A DNA stretch of 38,112 bases, taken from assembly GCA_910583765.1 (NCBI GenBank), contig CAJTYS010000037.1:1-38112 (forward strand). Reading direction: 5' to 3'. Below, in pieces: positions 16,669-24,398 of the stretch (position 1 is the first letter of the stretch; each line of letters starts with the position of its first letter). Made by a program: the position numbers and the translations under genes. Under the pieces are notes generated by a model, which was given only the letters and a program-made list of their open reading frames with translations, did no database searches and was not told the DNA's origin. The stretch is from an uncultured Eubacteriales bacterium. GTDB lineage: Bacteria > Bacillota > Clostridia > Peptostreptococcales > Anaerovoracaceae.

Positions 16669-16692
16669 GGAAATATCGCAAACAATATTTCC
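16669..16692. promoter_or_regulatory. 8-8-8 palindrome upstream of the GPH operon
   Basis: GGAAATAT (16669-16676), 8-bp spacer, ATATTTCC (16685-16692). It lies in the 309-bp gap between the LuxR gene and the GPH operon, which has no other clear gene. Size and symmetry suit a dimeric regulator; LuxR-type binding is a guess. Confidence 0.45.
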
Positions 16693-16702
16693 TACATAAA
16701 TA

Positions 16703-16738
16703 AAAAAGATATATCTTATGAATTAAGTATATCTTTTT
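16703..16738 (-). terminator. Terminator after the LuxR gene
   Basis: AAAAAGATATA (16703-16713) pairs with TATATCTTTTT (16728-16738), 14-nt loop. On the minus strand the hairpin is followed by TTTATTTATG. It is A/T-rich, so only moderately stable, and symmetrical enough to act on both strands. Confidence 0.5.
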
Positions 16739-16841
16739 CTGAATATTTTAAAATTGTCCATTAGGTTTAAAATTTACGGGAATCATAGAACTAGTGGTAC
16801 AGAGATGGCCATTAAGATTGATAAAAGGTATGCGAAAAGTT

Positions 16842-17609
16842 CTATTTCCTAGGCAAAAATAAGCTGACCAGCTGCCGCCTGCTGTTGACATTGAATTTGG
16901 TGAAAATGCTGTGGATGTGTTTTTTCACTGTGGAAATGGAAATGCAGAGCTCATCGCTGATTTCTTCATTAGAATAGCGTTTCATCAAACAATGGAAGAT
17001 TTCTTTTTCTCGATTGGAAAGGCTGCCATACCGCAGGTCTCTGTCATAATCCATGGGAAAGGCTTCTTCCAGGTTTTCCTGATCCAGAAACTTGGCGGCA
17101 ATGTCCTCCGTATGTCCAATGAGCATGTCCAGGATCATCATTTCCCGCTCCGTAAAAGGCCCATTGAACCTGCTCCTGTAAATAGTGGCGGACGCCATGT
17201 TGCCTTTTGGTGTTTTTACCACAATGCCCCCTGAATATTCAAGGCCTTGCGTTTTCATCCATTTGTTATAAAAGCCTGTGTTTCCCTTTTCCGCTTCCGT
17301 GATGATGTCGCTGTCTCTAAAGGAAGATGATTTTGGGTAACTGAAAGCAGGGTTGGTAAAATCCATGGAAACGTACTCGTTGTAGGAGCGCAGGGAATCC
17401 AAGCTCGCGTCCACGCAGACGGATTTCACCGGATCCACATGCAGAGGGTTTTCCGGGTCCAGGACAGTGAACACCGCAGAGGAAAAGGGGATCAGCTTTC
17501 GCAGCAGGTGCAAAACGCGGCTTCCCAATTCATTCAGGTCCTTCGACCCGTGGATGTCCCGCACGATATCGTTGATCATCAAAAATTCTTTTTCACTTAA
17601 CACCGCCAT
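16842..17609 (-). CDS. LuxR-type transcriptional regulator
   Basis: 255 residues: an N-terminal GAF-like sensor (~1-180) and a C-terminal LuxR/GerE helix-turn-helix (SNREKEIFHCLM...ISISTVKKHIHSIFTKF). Start at 17609 has AAGGA 7 nt upstream, and its MAVLSEKEF N-terminus lines up with MVTLNPSQW of the regulator at 23568, confirming it; an upstream TTG frame has no ribosome site. The two are paralogues along their length (MINDIVRDIHGSKDL / KINDIVLNIYSKTDI; RKLIPFSSAVF / KELIPFDKSFF). It reads toward the GPH operon from the same strand and is the obvious candidate to control it. The ligand is unknown. Confidence 0.85.
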   Translation of the reverse strand: MAVLSEKEFLMINDIVRDIHGSKDLNELGSRVLHLLRKLIPFSSAVFTVLDPENPLHVDPVKSVCVDASLDSLRSYNEYVSMDFTNPAFSYPKSSSFRDSDIITEAEKGNTGFYNKWMKTQGLEYSGGIVVKTPKGNMASATIYRSRFNGPFTEREMMILDMLIGHTEDIAAKFLDQENLEEAFPMDYDRDLRYGSLSNREKEIFHCLMKRYSNEEISDELCISISTVKKHIHSIFTKFNVNSRRQLVSLFLPRK

Positions 17610-17667
17610 ATCCGCATCCTTACCTCCAATCCTTTTAAGGCTTTTTTTCAAAATAAAATGTCTGTGG

Positions 17668-17847
17668 CTACTTTTTACGTTTTAAAATCCTCCGCCGCTG
17701 GATTTCCTCCTCTGCGGCTGTTCCTAAATGATTATAGTAGTCTAGTTTTTCTTCCGTGGACATTTCCTTTGTGATCTCATAATTATGCTCTCTAATTTTA
17801 TGAATATCATCAATGGTGAAGTCTGGGCTAAGCGATAATTTATCCAT
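17668..17847 (-). CDS. 59-residue acidic-basic helical protein, antitoxin-like
   Basis: ATG at 17847 with GAGGA 6 nt upstream. The protein begins MDKLSLSPDFTIDDIHKIRE and ends RRRILKRKK. The DFTIDDIHKIREHNYE pattern resembles short Firmicute proteins often annotated as antitoxin components, but no toxin gene adjoins it. It sits 58 nt before the LuxR gene on the same strand, so the two may be co-transcribed. An intact frame with a good ribosome site and biased codon use supports it being real; function unproven. Confidence 0.7.
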   Translation of the reverse strand: MDKLSLSPDFTIDDIHKIREHNYEITKEMSTEEKLDYYNHLGTAAEEEIQRRRILKRKK

Positions 17848-17966
17848 AACTATTCCTCGCTGATAAGGCCTTTCGTTTAACTACATTCATTATACCATAG
17901 AATTAATGCTTATGCTCCAACATATACGCCTTGCCCATTGACAAAATAGCTGCCTGCACAAACGAA

Positions 17967-18059
17967 TTATTTTTCATGCGGTAGCCATTTTGCAATCAGT
18001 CCTATAGATGTATCTGCTGTTATTACCTTTGCGTTTTTTAACAATAGATCATACTTCAT
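17967..18059 (-). pseudogene. 30-residue N-terminal stub, possibly of an amidohydrolase
   Basis: AGGAGG (18073-18068) precedes ATG at 18059 by 8 nt. The frame reads MKYDLLLKNAKVITADTSIG then stops at 17967 after WLPHEK. The opening resembles the first strand of amidohydrolase-superfamily enzymes (xDLLLKNAxVI). It follows the full YtcJ-type gene by 31 nt. I read it as the remaining start of a deleted second hydrolase; a genuine small peptide is possible. Confidence 0.45.
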
Positions 18060-18090
18060 TTTTTCTACCTCCTGTCAGTTGAATGTTCCA

Positions 18091-19713
18091 CTATTTATTT
18101 TCATATACAATCCTGCCATCCATGACAGTCAGCAGGATTTTTGTATTGAAAATGTCTTGCGGCGCCGCATCAAAAAGATTTGTGTCCATTACAATCACAT
18201 CTGCCAAATATCCCTTTTCCAGAAGTCCCAATTCTTTTTCACGAGCAGCGCCATAGGCCGAACCATAGGTATAGCTGCACAGCACCTCGTATACGGACAG
18301 CTTTTGAGATGGGTTCCAGCCGCCTTCAGGTTTCCCATCATTATGCAGCCTCGTTATTCCTCGATAAATCTCAAGAAACGGATCATTATCAACCACTGGG
18401 CAATCGCTTCCAATGGCCAGGACTCCCGCAGTATCATACAATATCTTTAATGGCCATGTCCGATCGGCTCGTTCCTTTCCCAGTGTTGTGAAATATGGAT
18501 TCTCTGAAAAGGTTTGGGTCATGGCGATATGTTCCGGCTGCATGGAAGGAACAATCCCCAGCTTCGCAAAGCGCGGGATATCCTCCTCGCTGACGATTTC
18601 CAAATGCTCAATGGCGTGCCGACAACCATTTTTGCCGTAAAGCGCAATCGCACTTTCGTAATAATCCAATGCCAGGCGGACTGACTTGTCTCCGCAGGCA
18701 TGAAGTTTGATATGGAAACCTCGTCTATGTCCTTCCTGTACCGCCTGTGCGATGGTGTCCAAATCCGATAGAGAAATTCCGCAGTTTCCAGGGGCATCGG
18801 CATAAGGATCCAGCATCAATGCGGTATGCGTTGTGCTCACGCCATCAAGAAACTGCTTCAGGTGATCCACACGGAGCTGATCTGAATGGTATTCCTCCCG
18901 GCAGCGCTGCGCGTATTCTAGATCACCCAGCAGGTCCAACGCAGCATGGATGCGCACGGTCTGCGCATCGCTTTTTCCCATGTCGCTATACACGGCAAGG
19001 GTTCCCATATTTCCATGGAAATATGGTTGCACATCCACAACCGATGTAATGCCCAATTCAGATGCTGATTTCATAAAATTTTCAAGGGTCGTTTTTTCTT
19101 CTTCTTTCGTCAAACTAAAAGCATGCTTTGTGATAAGCCCTGCTGCGCTTTCTAAGAAAACACCTGTAGGTTCCCCATCCTCTGTCCTGATGATTTTTCC
19201 TCCAAAAGGCGCTGGGGTTTCTTTCGTTACACCAGCCAGTTCCATTGCCTTGCTGTTTACCCATACGCCATGGGCCTCCGCATTGACCAAACAGACTGGC
19301 CTGTCTGGGAAACAGCGGTCAAGAGAGTCCTTTGTGGGCAGCTTCCCGCTGTTCCAAAAAATATGATACCAGCCAAATCCTCTCACCCAGCCGCTCTGTC
19401 TGCCCCTTTCCTTCTCCGCTTCCCAAACCTTGCGCGCAGCGTCCTCTTCACTTCGCGCATCAGCTAAATTCACATACGTCTTATACATTCCTGCCATCAG
19501 CAGATGCGTATGACTATCATGAAATCCGGCCATGATCAGCGCGTCTTCATATTCTCTGATCTGCGTATTTGGACCCACTAGCGTCTTTGCGGCCTCTGTG
19601 TTTCTGCCAATAGACATGATCCGGTTTCCTTTTATGGCCACGTACCCTTTGTAGGGAAGTTTCCTATTGCTGTCAAAAATATAATTGCTCTTTAAAAGTA
19701 AATCTGCTTGCAT
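18091..19713 (-). CDS. YtcJ-type metal-dependent amidohydrolase
   Basis: 540 residues. The metal-site motifs of the superfamily are present: GFHDSHTHL (HxH, His68/His70), DHLKQFLDG, KLHACGD, AIEHLEIV and AIGSDCPV. It is the length of YtcJ/ExoP-like amidohydrolases, which cleave amide or formamide bonds with Zn; substrate unknown. Start 19713 is preceded by GGGAGGGAG; upstream in-frame codons have no such site. It is transcribed away from arcC, 379 nt downstream, so probably from its own promoter. It may act with the cyclase and peptidases of the following operon, but that link is by position only. Confidence 0.87.
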   Translation of the reverse strand: MQADLLLKSNYIFDSNRKLPYKGYVAIKGNRIMSIGRNTEAAKTLVGPNTQIREYEDALIMAGFHDSHTHLLMAGMYKTYVNLADARSEEDAARKVWEAEKERGRQSGWVRGFGWYHIFWNSGKLPTKDSLDRCFPDRPVCLVNAEAHGVWVNSKAMELAGVTKETPAPFGGKIIRTEDGEPTGVFLESAAGLITKHAFSLTKEEEKTTLENFMKSASELGITSVVDVQPYFHGNMGTLAVYSDMGKSDAQTVRIHAALDLLGDLEYAQRCREEYHSDQLRVDHLKQFLDGVSTTHTALMLDPYADAPGNCGISLSDLDTIAQAVQEGHRRGFHIKLHACGDKSVRLALDYYESAIALYGKNGCRHAIEHLEIVSEEDIPRFAKLGIVPSMQPEHIAMTQTFSENPYFTTLGKERADRTWPLKILYDTAGVLAIGSDCPVVDNDPFLEIYRGITRLHNDGKPEGGWNPSQKLSVYEVLCSYTYGSAYGAAREKELGLLEKGYLADVIVMDTNLFDAAPQDIFNTKILLTVMDGRIVYENK

Positions 19714-20092
19714 GTTCTCCCTCCCTGATTCTATTGATTGACCGGCTGCCTTTTTTCTGCCAGCCAACACATTTGCAAACCACAAATTCCAGCTGCTGAT
19801 CTCCCGCAATTTAAAATGGCCGCCGACATGAACATTATTGATCATGCTGGCAGCCATTTCACAATGGACACTGGTGTATCATCCGGCTGTAACTGGAGGA
19901 TACACGAACGCGGCAGCGCACCAGAACATGGACAGGCTGCCGCGCTATGCAATATGTGCCCGCGGCCTTAAGCGCAGCAAAATGGACATTTGTGATTTTG
20001 CTTATTCAGCATGGAGATAAAGTCATGGCCGCGGGGCTTGTCTTAGAGCGCTTTCCAACTCTGATGATGTGGCCTGCGCCCTAGTAAATGGG
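19714..20092. other. Gene-free stretch between arcC and the amidohydrolase
   Basis: No supported coding region on either strand. It holds a 9-bp stem CGCGGCAGC (19909-19917) with its complement at 19936-19944, and a wider GGCCGCGG-type inverted repeat (about 19955/20030). Neither has a T tract. Base composition is coding-like, so it may be an eroded gene, but I recognise no family. Confidence 0.4.
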
Positions 20093-21037
20093 TTAGCTGA
20101 ATGTGATCACTGTCCCTGTCTTGCCTTCCAGGGCATCTACTGCCTTGTCAAGGGATGTGATGATCGCCTTCTTGTTTGGATAGGCTCTCACGAATTTCAT
20201 GGCCGCCTGCACTTTAGGCAGCATGCTGCCTGGCGCGAACTGGCCTTCTTCGCAGTACTGCGCAGCCTGTTCCAGGTTCAATGTTGACAGGTCTTCCTGG
20301 TTTGGCTTGTTGAAATTGATGGCCACTTTTTCCACTTCTGTCAAAATCATCAGGGTGTCCGCGTCCACCTGCTCTGCCAGCAGTTCCGCCGCAAAGTCTT
20401 TGTCAATGACAGCCGCTACGCCTTCCAGTTGGCCGTTGGCTTTTTCAATGACTGGGATGCCGCCGCCGCCGCAGGAGATCACTACTGTGGAATCCCACAA
20501 TTTGTTGATGGCGTCGATTTCCACGATTTTCTTAGGGATCGGGGAAGCCACTACCCTTCTCCAGCCTCTGCCTGCGTCTTCTTTCACGGAATATCCCTTT
20601 TCAGCCTGGAGCGCTTTCGCCTCTTCCTCGCTGTAAAAAGGTCCGATCGGTTTGGTCGGGTTGGCGAATCCAGGGTCCTTTTCGTCTACCACCATCTGTG
20701 TGGCCACTGTGACTACCGGTACGTTTTTGTTGGCTTTGTTCAATGCGTATTTCAAGCACTGCTGGATATGATAGCCGATGTAACCCTGAGACATGGCGCC
20801 GCATACGTCGAAGGGCATGGCCGGAGTCACGTCTTTCGCGGCTTCGCTGGCCATGACGATGCGCCCTACCTGCGGACCATTGCCGTGTACCACAGCGATT
20901 TCATATCCTCTGGAACTGATTTCCGCGATATGTTCACATGTTTTTTTCACCACTTCAAGCTGCGCCTCCGCAGTCGCAGCCCCTTTGCCGGACTGCAGCG
21001 CGTTGCCGCCCAAAGCGATCACGATTTTTTCTACCAT
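20093..21037 (-). CDS. arcC: Carbamate kinase
   Basis: 314 residues. The family motifs are present: VIALGGNALQ at the N-terminus (phosphate binding), AVVHGNGPQVG, CGAMSQGYIGY and CGGGGIPVIE. It transfers phosphate from carbamoyl phosphate to ADP, giving ATP, NH3 and CO2 in the cytoplasm; here it completes agmatine fermentation. Start 21037 has AAGGAG at 7 nt; an upstream in-frame ATG would add an Arg-rich tail not found in the family. Last gene of ptcA-aguA-arcC, 87 nt after aguA. Confidence 0.95.
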   Translation of the reverse strand: MVEKIVIALGGNALQSGKGAATAEAQLEVVKKTCEHIAEISSRGYEIAVVHGNGPQVGRIVMASEAAKDVTPAMPFDVCGAMSQGYIGYHIQQCLKYALNKANKNVPVVTVATQMVVDEKDPGFANPTKPIGPFYSEEEAKALQAEKGYSVKEDAGRGWRRVVASPIPKKIVEIDAINKLWDSTVVISCGGGGIPVIEKANGQLEGVAAVIDKDFAAELLAEQVDADTLMILTEVEKVAINFNKPNQEDLSTLNLEQAAQYCEEGQFAPGSMLPKVQAAMKFVRAYPNKKAIITSLDKAVDALEGKTGTVITFS

Positions 21038-21124
21038 ATATATTCTCCTTATCCGCCGCCGAAAAAAACTCAGCGGGTCTGACTTTTTCATTAGGAACCT
21101 TTGATTCCGTCATTTCCGCTTTCT

Positions 21125-22219
21125 TTATTTCTGCGGTTTCTGCTGGGTGATGCAGTGGATGTTTCCGCCGCCGTAAACCACTTCTCTGGTCTGCACGCCA
21201 ACGACCTCTCTGTCAGGGAACATGGCCTGGATCTGCTCTAAGGCCAAAGCATCGTTTTTGTCGCCGTACTGCGGAACAATGACGCCGCCATTGACAATGA
21301 GGAAGTTCATGTAAGACGCAATGCACAGATCCCCATCTTCTCTAGGAATGGTCCCTTCCACATAATCGATGGCAAAATCCCCCTGCAGGGTCACGGCCTT
21401 TTCTGGCGTGGTCAGTTTGTGGACCTTGAGTTTCCTGCCTTTTGCGTCAGTCTCATTCACCAGCTGATTGTAAGTGTCCTGGCACACCTGATAGAAAGGA
21501 TCCTCTTTGTCATCTGTCCAGATACAAGCGACCTCACCCGGCTTTACGAAACAAGCAACATCATCAATGTGTCCGTTCGTCTCGTCAGGATCTATTCCGT
21601 CTTTTACCCAGATGACTTTTTCCACATTCAAATACTCTTTCAGCATGTCTTCGATTTCTGTCTTGCTTAAATGTGGATTTCTCCCTTCGCTCAGCAGGCA
21701 CATTTCTGTTGTGATCACTGTGCCTTCGCCGTCAACATGAAAGCTGCCGCCCTCCAGCACGAAGTTTTCCGCCTTGTAGGTGTCAATGCGTTCCAGTTCG
21801 CAGATCTTCTGGGCGATCATGTTGTCCTGATCCCAAGGGAAATACAGGCCGTCCACCAATCCGCCCCAGGCGTTGAATTCCCAGTCAACCGCACGCAGCT
21901 CGCCCTTGTCGTTTTTCACGAAGGTCGGGCCGCAGTCTCTGACCCAGGAATCGTTATTGGAAGCTTCCACCACCCGTATCTCCGCTGGCAGTTTGTTTCT
22001 GGCGTTGGCGTACTGACCTGCGGAAACCAGCATGGTCACTGGCTCAAAACGGCTGATGGCTTTGGCTACGTTGGTGAACGCTTCCTGTACCGGTTTTCCG
22101 CCGTTTCTCCAGTTATCCGGCCGTTCGGGCCAGATCATGAAGATCTCTTCTTGCGGCTCGAATTCTCCCGGCATTCTGAATCCGTCTTTTTTAGGAGTTG
22201 ATTTTATTCTTTTTGCCAT
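21125..22219 (-). CDS. aguA: Agmatine deiminase
   Basis: 364 residues. It hydrolyses agmatine to N-carbamoylputrescine and NH3. Catalytic residues line up one position below the Enterococcus enzyme: Asp95 in WVRDCGP, Glu213, His217 and Asp219 in ETNGHIDD, and nucleophile Cys356 in GGGNIHCITQQ. LEGGSFHVDGEGT (155-167) is the conserved guanidine-site loop. All residues expected for activity are present. It starts 14 nt after ptcA. The paralogue at 28185 aligns without gaps for the first ~270 residues but differs in the substrate site. Confidence 0.95.
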   Translation of the reverse strand: MAKRIKSTPKKDGFRMPGEFEPQEEIFMIWPERPDNWRNGGKPVQEAFTNVAKAISRFEPVTMLVSAGQYANARNKLPAEIRVVEASNNDSWVRDCGPTFVKNDKGELRAVDWEFNAWGGLVDGLYFPWDQDNMIAQKICELERIDTYKAENFVLEGGSFHVDGEGTVITTEMCLLSEGRNPHLSKTEIEDMLKEYLNVEKVIWVKDGIDPDETNGHIDDVACFVKPGEVACIWTDDKEDPFYQVCQDTYNQLVNETDAKGRKLKVHKLTTPEKAVTLQGDFAIDYVEGTIPREDGDLCIASYMNFLIVNGGVIVPQYGDKNDALALEQIQAMFPDREVVGVQTREVVYGGGNIHCITQQKPQK

Positions 22220-22233
22220 GATGACACCTCTGA

Positions 22234-23259
22234 TTATTCACCAAATGTTTCCGCCATGAACGCGTCCAGTTCTTCCTTCACCGCAGCCTTAGCCAGTTCG
22301 GAGCCTTCCTTCTGGTAGCGAGTAAAGTAAACCAACAGGCCTCTCATTGCGGTCAGTCTGTTTTCTGCTTCGTCCCAAGCAATGGAAATGTTGGAATCCA
22401 GCACTTCATCGGTGACTTCTTCGTTTCTTGTGGCTGGCAGGCAGTGGAGGAATTTCGCGCCTAAATTGGCCTTTGCCATCAGTTCTTTGCTGACCTGGAA
22501 TTTCGGCATGAAGATCTTCTGTCTTTCTTCTGGTGACAGTTCGTTTTCATACAGGCCATACCAAACGTCCGTATAAATGAAGTCAGCGTCCTTCATGGCT
22601 TCGTCCACATCGTCTGTGATCATCCAACTTCCGCCTGATTCTTTGCAGTTTCTTTCATAAATATCCGTGTGTTCCGGTCTCAGCTGGAAGCCTTTAGGTC
22701 CAAAGTGGCAGTAGTTGGCGCCGATCTTTGTTACGATGAATCCTAAGGAAGCGCAGACCTGCGTGGCGTCTCCCACGAACACGATCTTGCAGTCTTCAAT
22801 GCTCTTTCCTTCCGGCAAATGTTCGATCATGGTGATCATGTCGCCGATTTCCTGAGTCGGATGGTTGTAATCTGACATTCCGTTGAGCACAGGCACAGTG
22901 GAGGAGTTGGCCAGTCTAACGATGGTGTCGTGGTCGATAACTCTGGCCATGATAATGTCAACCATTCTGGAAATGACTTTGCCTGTGTCTTCGATGGTTT
23001 CGTGTCCGCCCAGCTGGATCATTCCAGGTCCCAGATACTGTGCGTGTCCGCCCATCTGTTCCATAGCGGTTTCAAAGGATACTCTTGTTCTTGTGGAGGA
23101 CTGCTGGAAAATCATCGCCAGTGTCTTGTCCTTCATCAGTGGAGGATTGTAACCTGCCTTGATGCACTTTTTGATCTTCAGGGACAGGTTAATGATGTCC
23201 ATCAGCTCCTGTTTTGTAAAGTCATTGGTGTCAATAAAATGTCTTAATTCTTTTGCCAT
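22234..23259 (-). CDS. ptcA: Putrescine carbamoyltransferase
   Basis: 341 residues. It splits N-carbamoylputrescine with phosphate to putrescine and carbamoyl phosphate. Carbamoyl-phosphate motifs STRTR (55-59) and HPTQ (133-136) and the HCLP loop (272-275) are present. DVWYGLYENEL, in place of the ornithine-binding sequence of OTC, and the long basic-acidic C-terminal helix are features of PTC rather than ornithine transcarbamylase. The neighbouring aguA and arcC confirm the assignment. Start follows AAGGAAG. First gene of the operon. Confidence 0.93.
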   Translation of the reverse strand: MAKELRHFIDTNDFTKQELMDIINLSLKIKKCIKAGYNPPLMKDKTLAMIFQQSSTRTRVSFETAMEQMGGHAQYLGPGMIQLGGHETIEDTGKVISRMVDIIMARVIDHDTIVRLANSSTVPVLNGMSDYNHPTQEIGDMITMIEHLPEGKSIEDCKIVFVGDATQVCASLGFIVTKIGANYCHFGPKGFQLRPEHTDIYERNCKESGGSWMITDDVDEAMKDADFIYTDVWYGLYENELSPEERQKIFMPKFQVSKELMAKANLGAKFLHCLPATRNEEVTDEVLDSNISIAWDEAENRLTAMRGLLVYFTRYQKEGSELAKAAVKEELDAFMAETFGE

Positions 23260-23567
23260 TTTGTCTCTTCCTTTCTACACAAATCAAAATTTTTTATGCG
23301 TTTTCATAAAAGTCACTCACCCCAGCTTCAGAGCGCGTTTGAAAGCCGCCCTGAAACTTTCTTAATATTATAAAAAGATTGAAAACCGCACAATTACTCA
23401 TGAGACTGAAATATTCAGAATACTACTTTTGAATAATTATTTACTCATAAAGTATGATTTTTACTGCCTGGCACAGAAATCCGTTGCTATCTTTTCTTGA
23501 AACAAATAAAATTCAATCAGGTGGTAGTCTTTAAATAACACTATTTTGTAATCGAGGAGGTATTGAC
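23260..23567. promoter_or_regulatory. Divergent control region between ptcA and the LuxR gene
   Basis: Minus strand: TATAAT at 23372-23367 for ptcA, without a clear -35. Plus strand: TTGAAT (23429-23434), 18-bp spacer, TATGAT (23453-23458) for luxR. TTACTCAT occurs at about 23394 and 23441, and CTGAA-ATA-TTCAG near 23406, possible sites for the LuxR protein. A TGGCAC at 23469 has no correctly spaced TTGC, so it is not a sigma-54 promoter. Confidence 0.5.
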
Positions 23568-24395
23568 ATGGTTACTTTGAATCCTAGCCAGTGGCAAAAG
23601 ATCAATGATATCGTGCTGAATATTTATTCAAAAACTGATATTTATAACATGCGATTGGATTTTTTGCGAGAAGTAAAAGAATTGATCCCATTTGACAAAT
23701 CATTCTTTGATTTGGGTTACAAGAAAAACGCAAAAGTCGTGTTTTTTGACCCCGTGACGGAAACCGTCAATGACAAATATCTGAATTCCTATTTCAAAGT
23801 CTATGAATCCGTGGATGTCATGTTCTGGTTCTTTTCCCAAAACGAAAGCAATATCTACAGAGAAACGGATTATGTCCCCTCCGCCACATTGGGGATGTCT
23901 CTTTTTTACAATGAATGGATGCTGCCACAAAACATACGATACAGCATGGGGTCCAAAGTCGCGCAGGATGACATCCTATACGGGTCCGTGAATTTATGGC
24001 GGGGCGAAGACAAGGGGGATTTCACTGATGAAGAGATCGAGATCCTAAAGGTGCTCAACGAGCATTTGTCCCTATATTTTCACAACCGATACCCCAATGG
24101 GATCAGGCGAAGCGATGACAATGATTACTCAGACACATTGCGGCATCTATACAATTTGACTGCCAGAGAATCTGAGATCGTGGAATTGATCTACCAGGGC
24201 TTGACTAGCAAACAGATCGCAGAGAGAATTTATATATCGGAAAACACCGTAAAAAAGCACACCTATAACATTTTCAAAAAAATGAAAGTCAGCAACCGTT
24301 CTCAGATCATTAAAATCGTACATGGCTTTTCTACCACGAGCGTGGAAAATCTTTCAAATGAACAACTAAGAAAACTACATGACTGCAAGAGGTAA
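23568..24395 (+). CDS. LuxR-type regulator of the agmatine/putrescine locus
   Basis: 275 residues: an N-terminal sensor (~1-190) and a LuxR helix-turn-helix (LTARESEIVELIYQ, ISENTVKKHTYNIFKKM). GAGGAGG lies 7 nt before ATG. Divergent to ptcA-aguA-arcC, the arrangement seen for the LuxR-family AguR of Enterococcus and lactic bacteria. However, AguR is a membrane protein and this one has no membrane segments, so it is not the same kind. It ends 3 nt before the sigma-54 activator gene, so both are co-expressed. Paralogue of the protein at 16842. Confidence 0.85.
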   Translation: MVTLNPSQWQKINDIVLNIYSKTDIYNMRLDFLREVKELIPFDKSFFDLGYKKNAKVVFFDPVTETVNDKYLNSYFKVYESVDVMFWFFSQNESNIYRETDYVPSATLGMSLFYNEWMLPQNIRYSMGSKVAQDDILYGSVNLWRGEDKGDFTDEEIEILKVLNEHLSLYFHNRYPNGIRRSDDNDYSDTLRHLYNLTARESEIVELIYQGLTSKQIAERIYISENTVKKHTYNIFKKMKVSNRSQIIKIVHGFSTTSVENLSNEQLRKLHDCKR

Positions 24396-24398
24396 ACT

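Noticed and set aside
19838..20084. Short plus-strand frames in the gap after arcC
   Set aside because: No ribosome site, no family match, and two frames compete over the same bases; treated as gene-free.
23469..23487. Possible sigma-54 promoter before the LuxR gene
   Set aside because: TGGCAC and TTGC are present but the GG-GC distance is 14 bp instead of 10.
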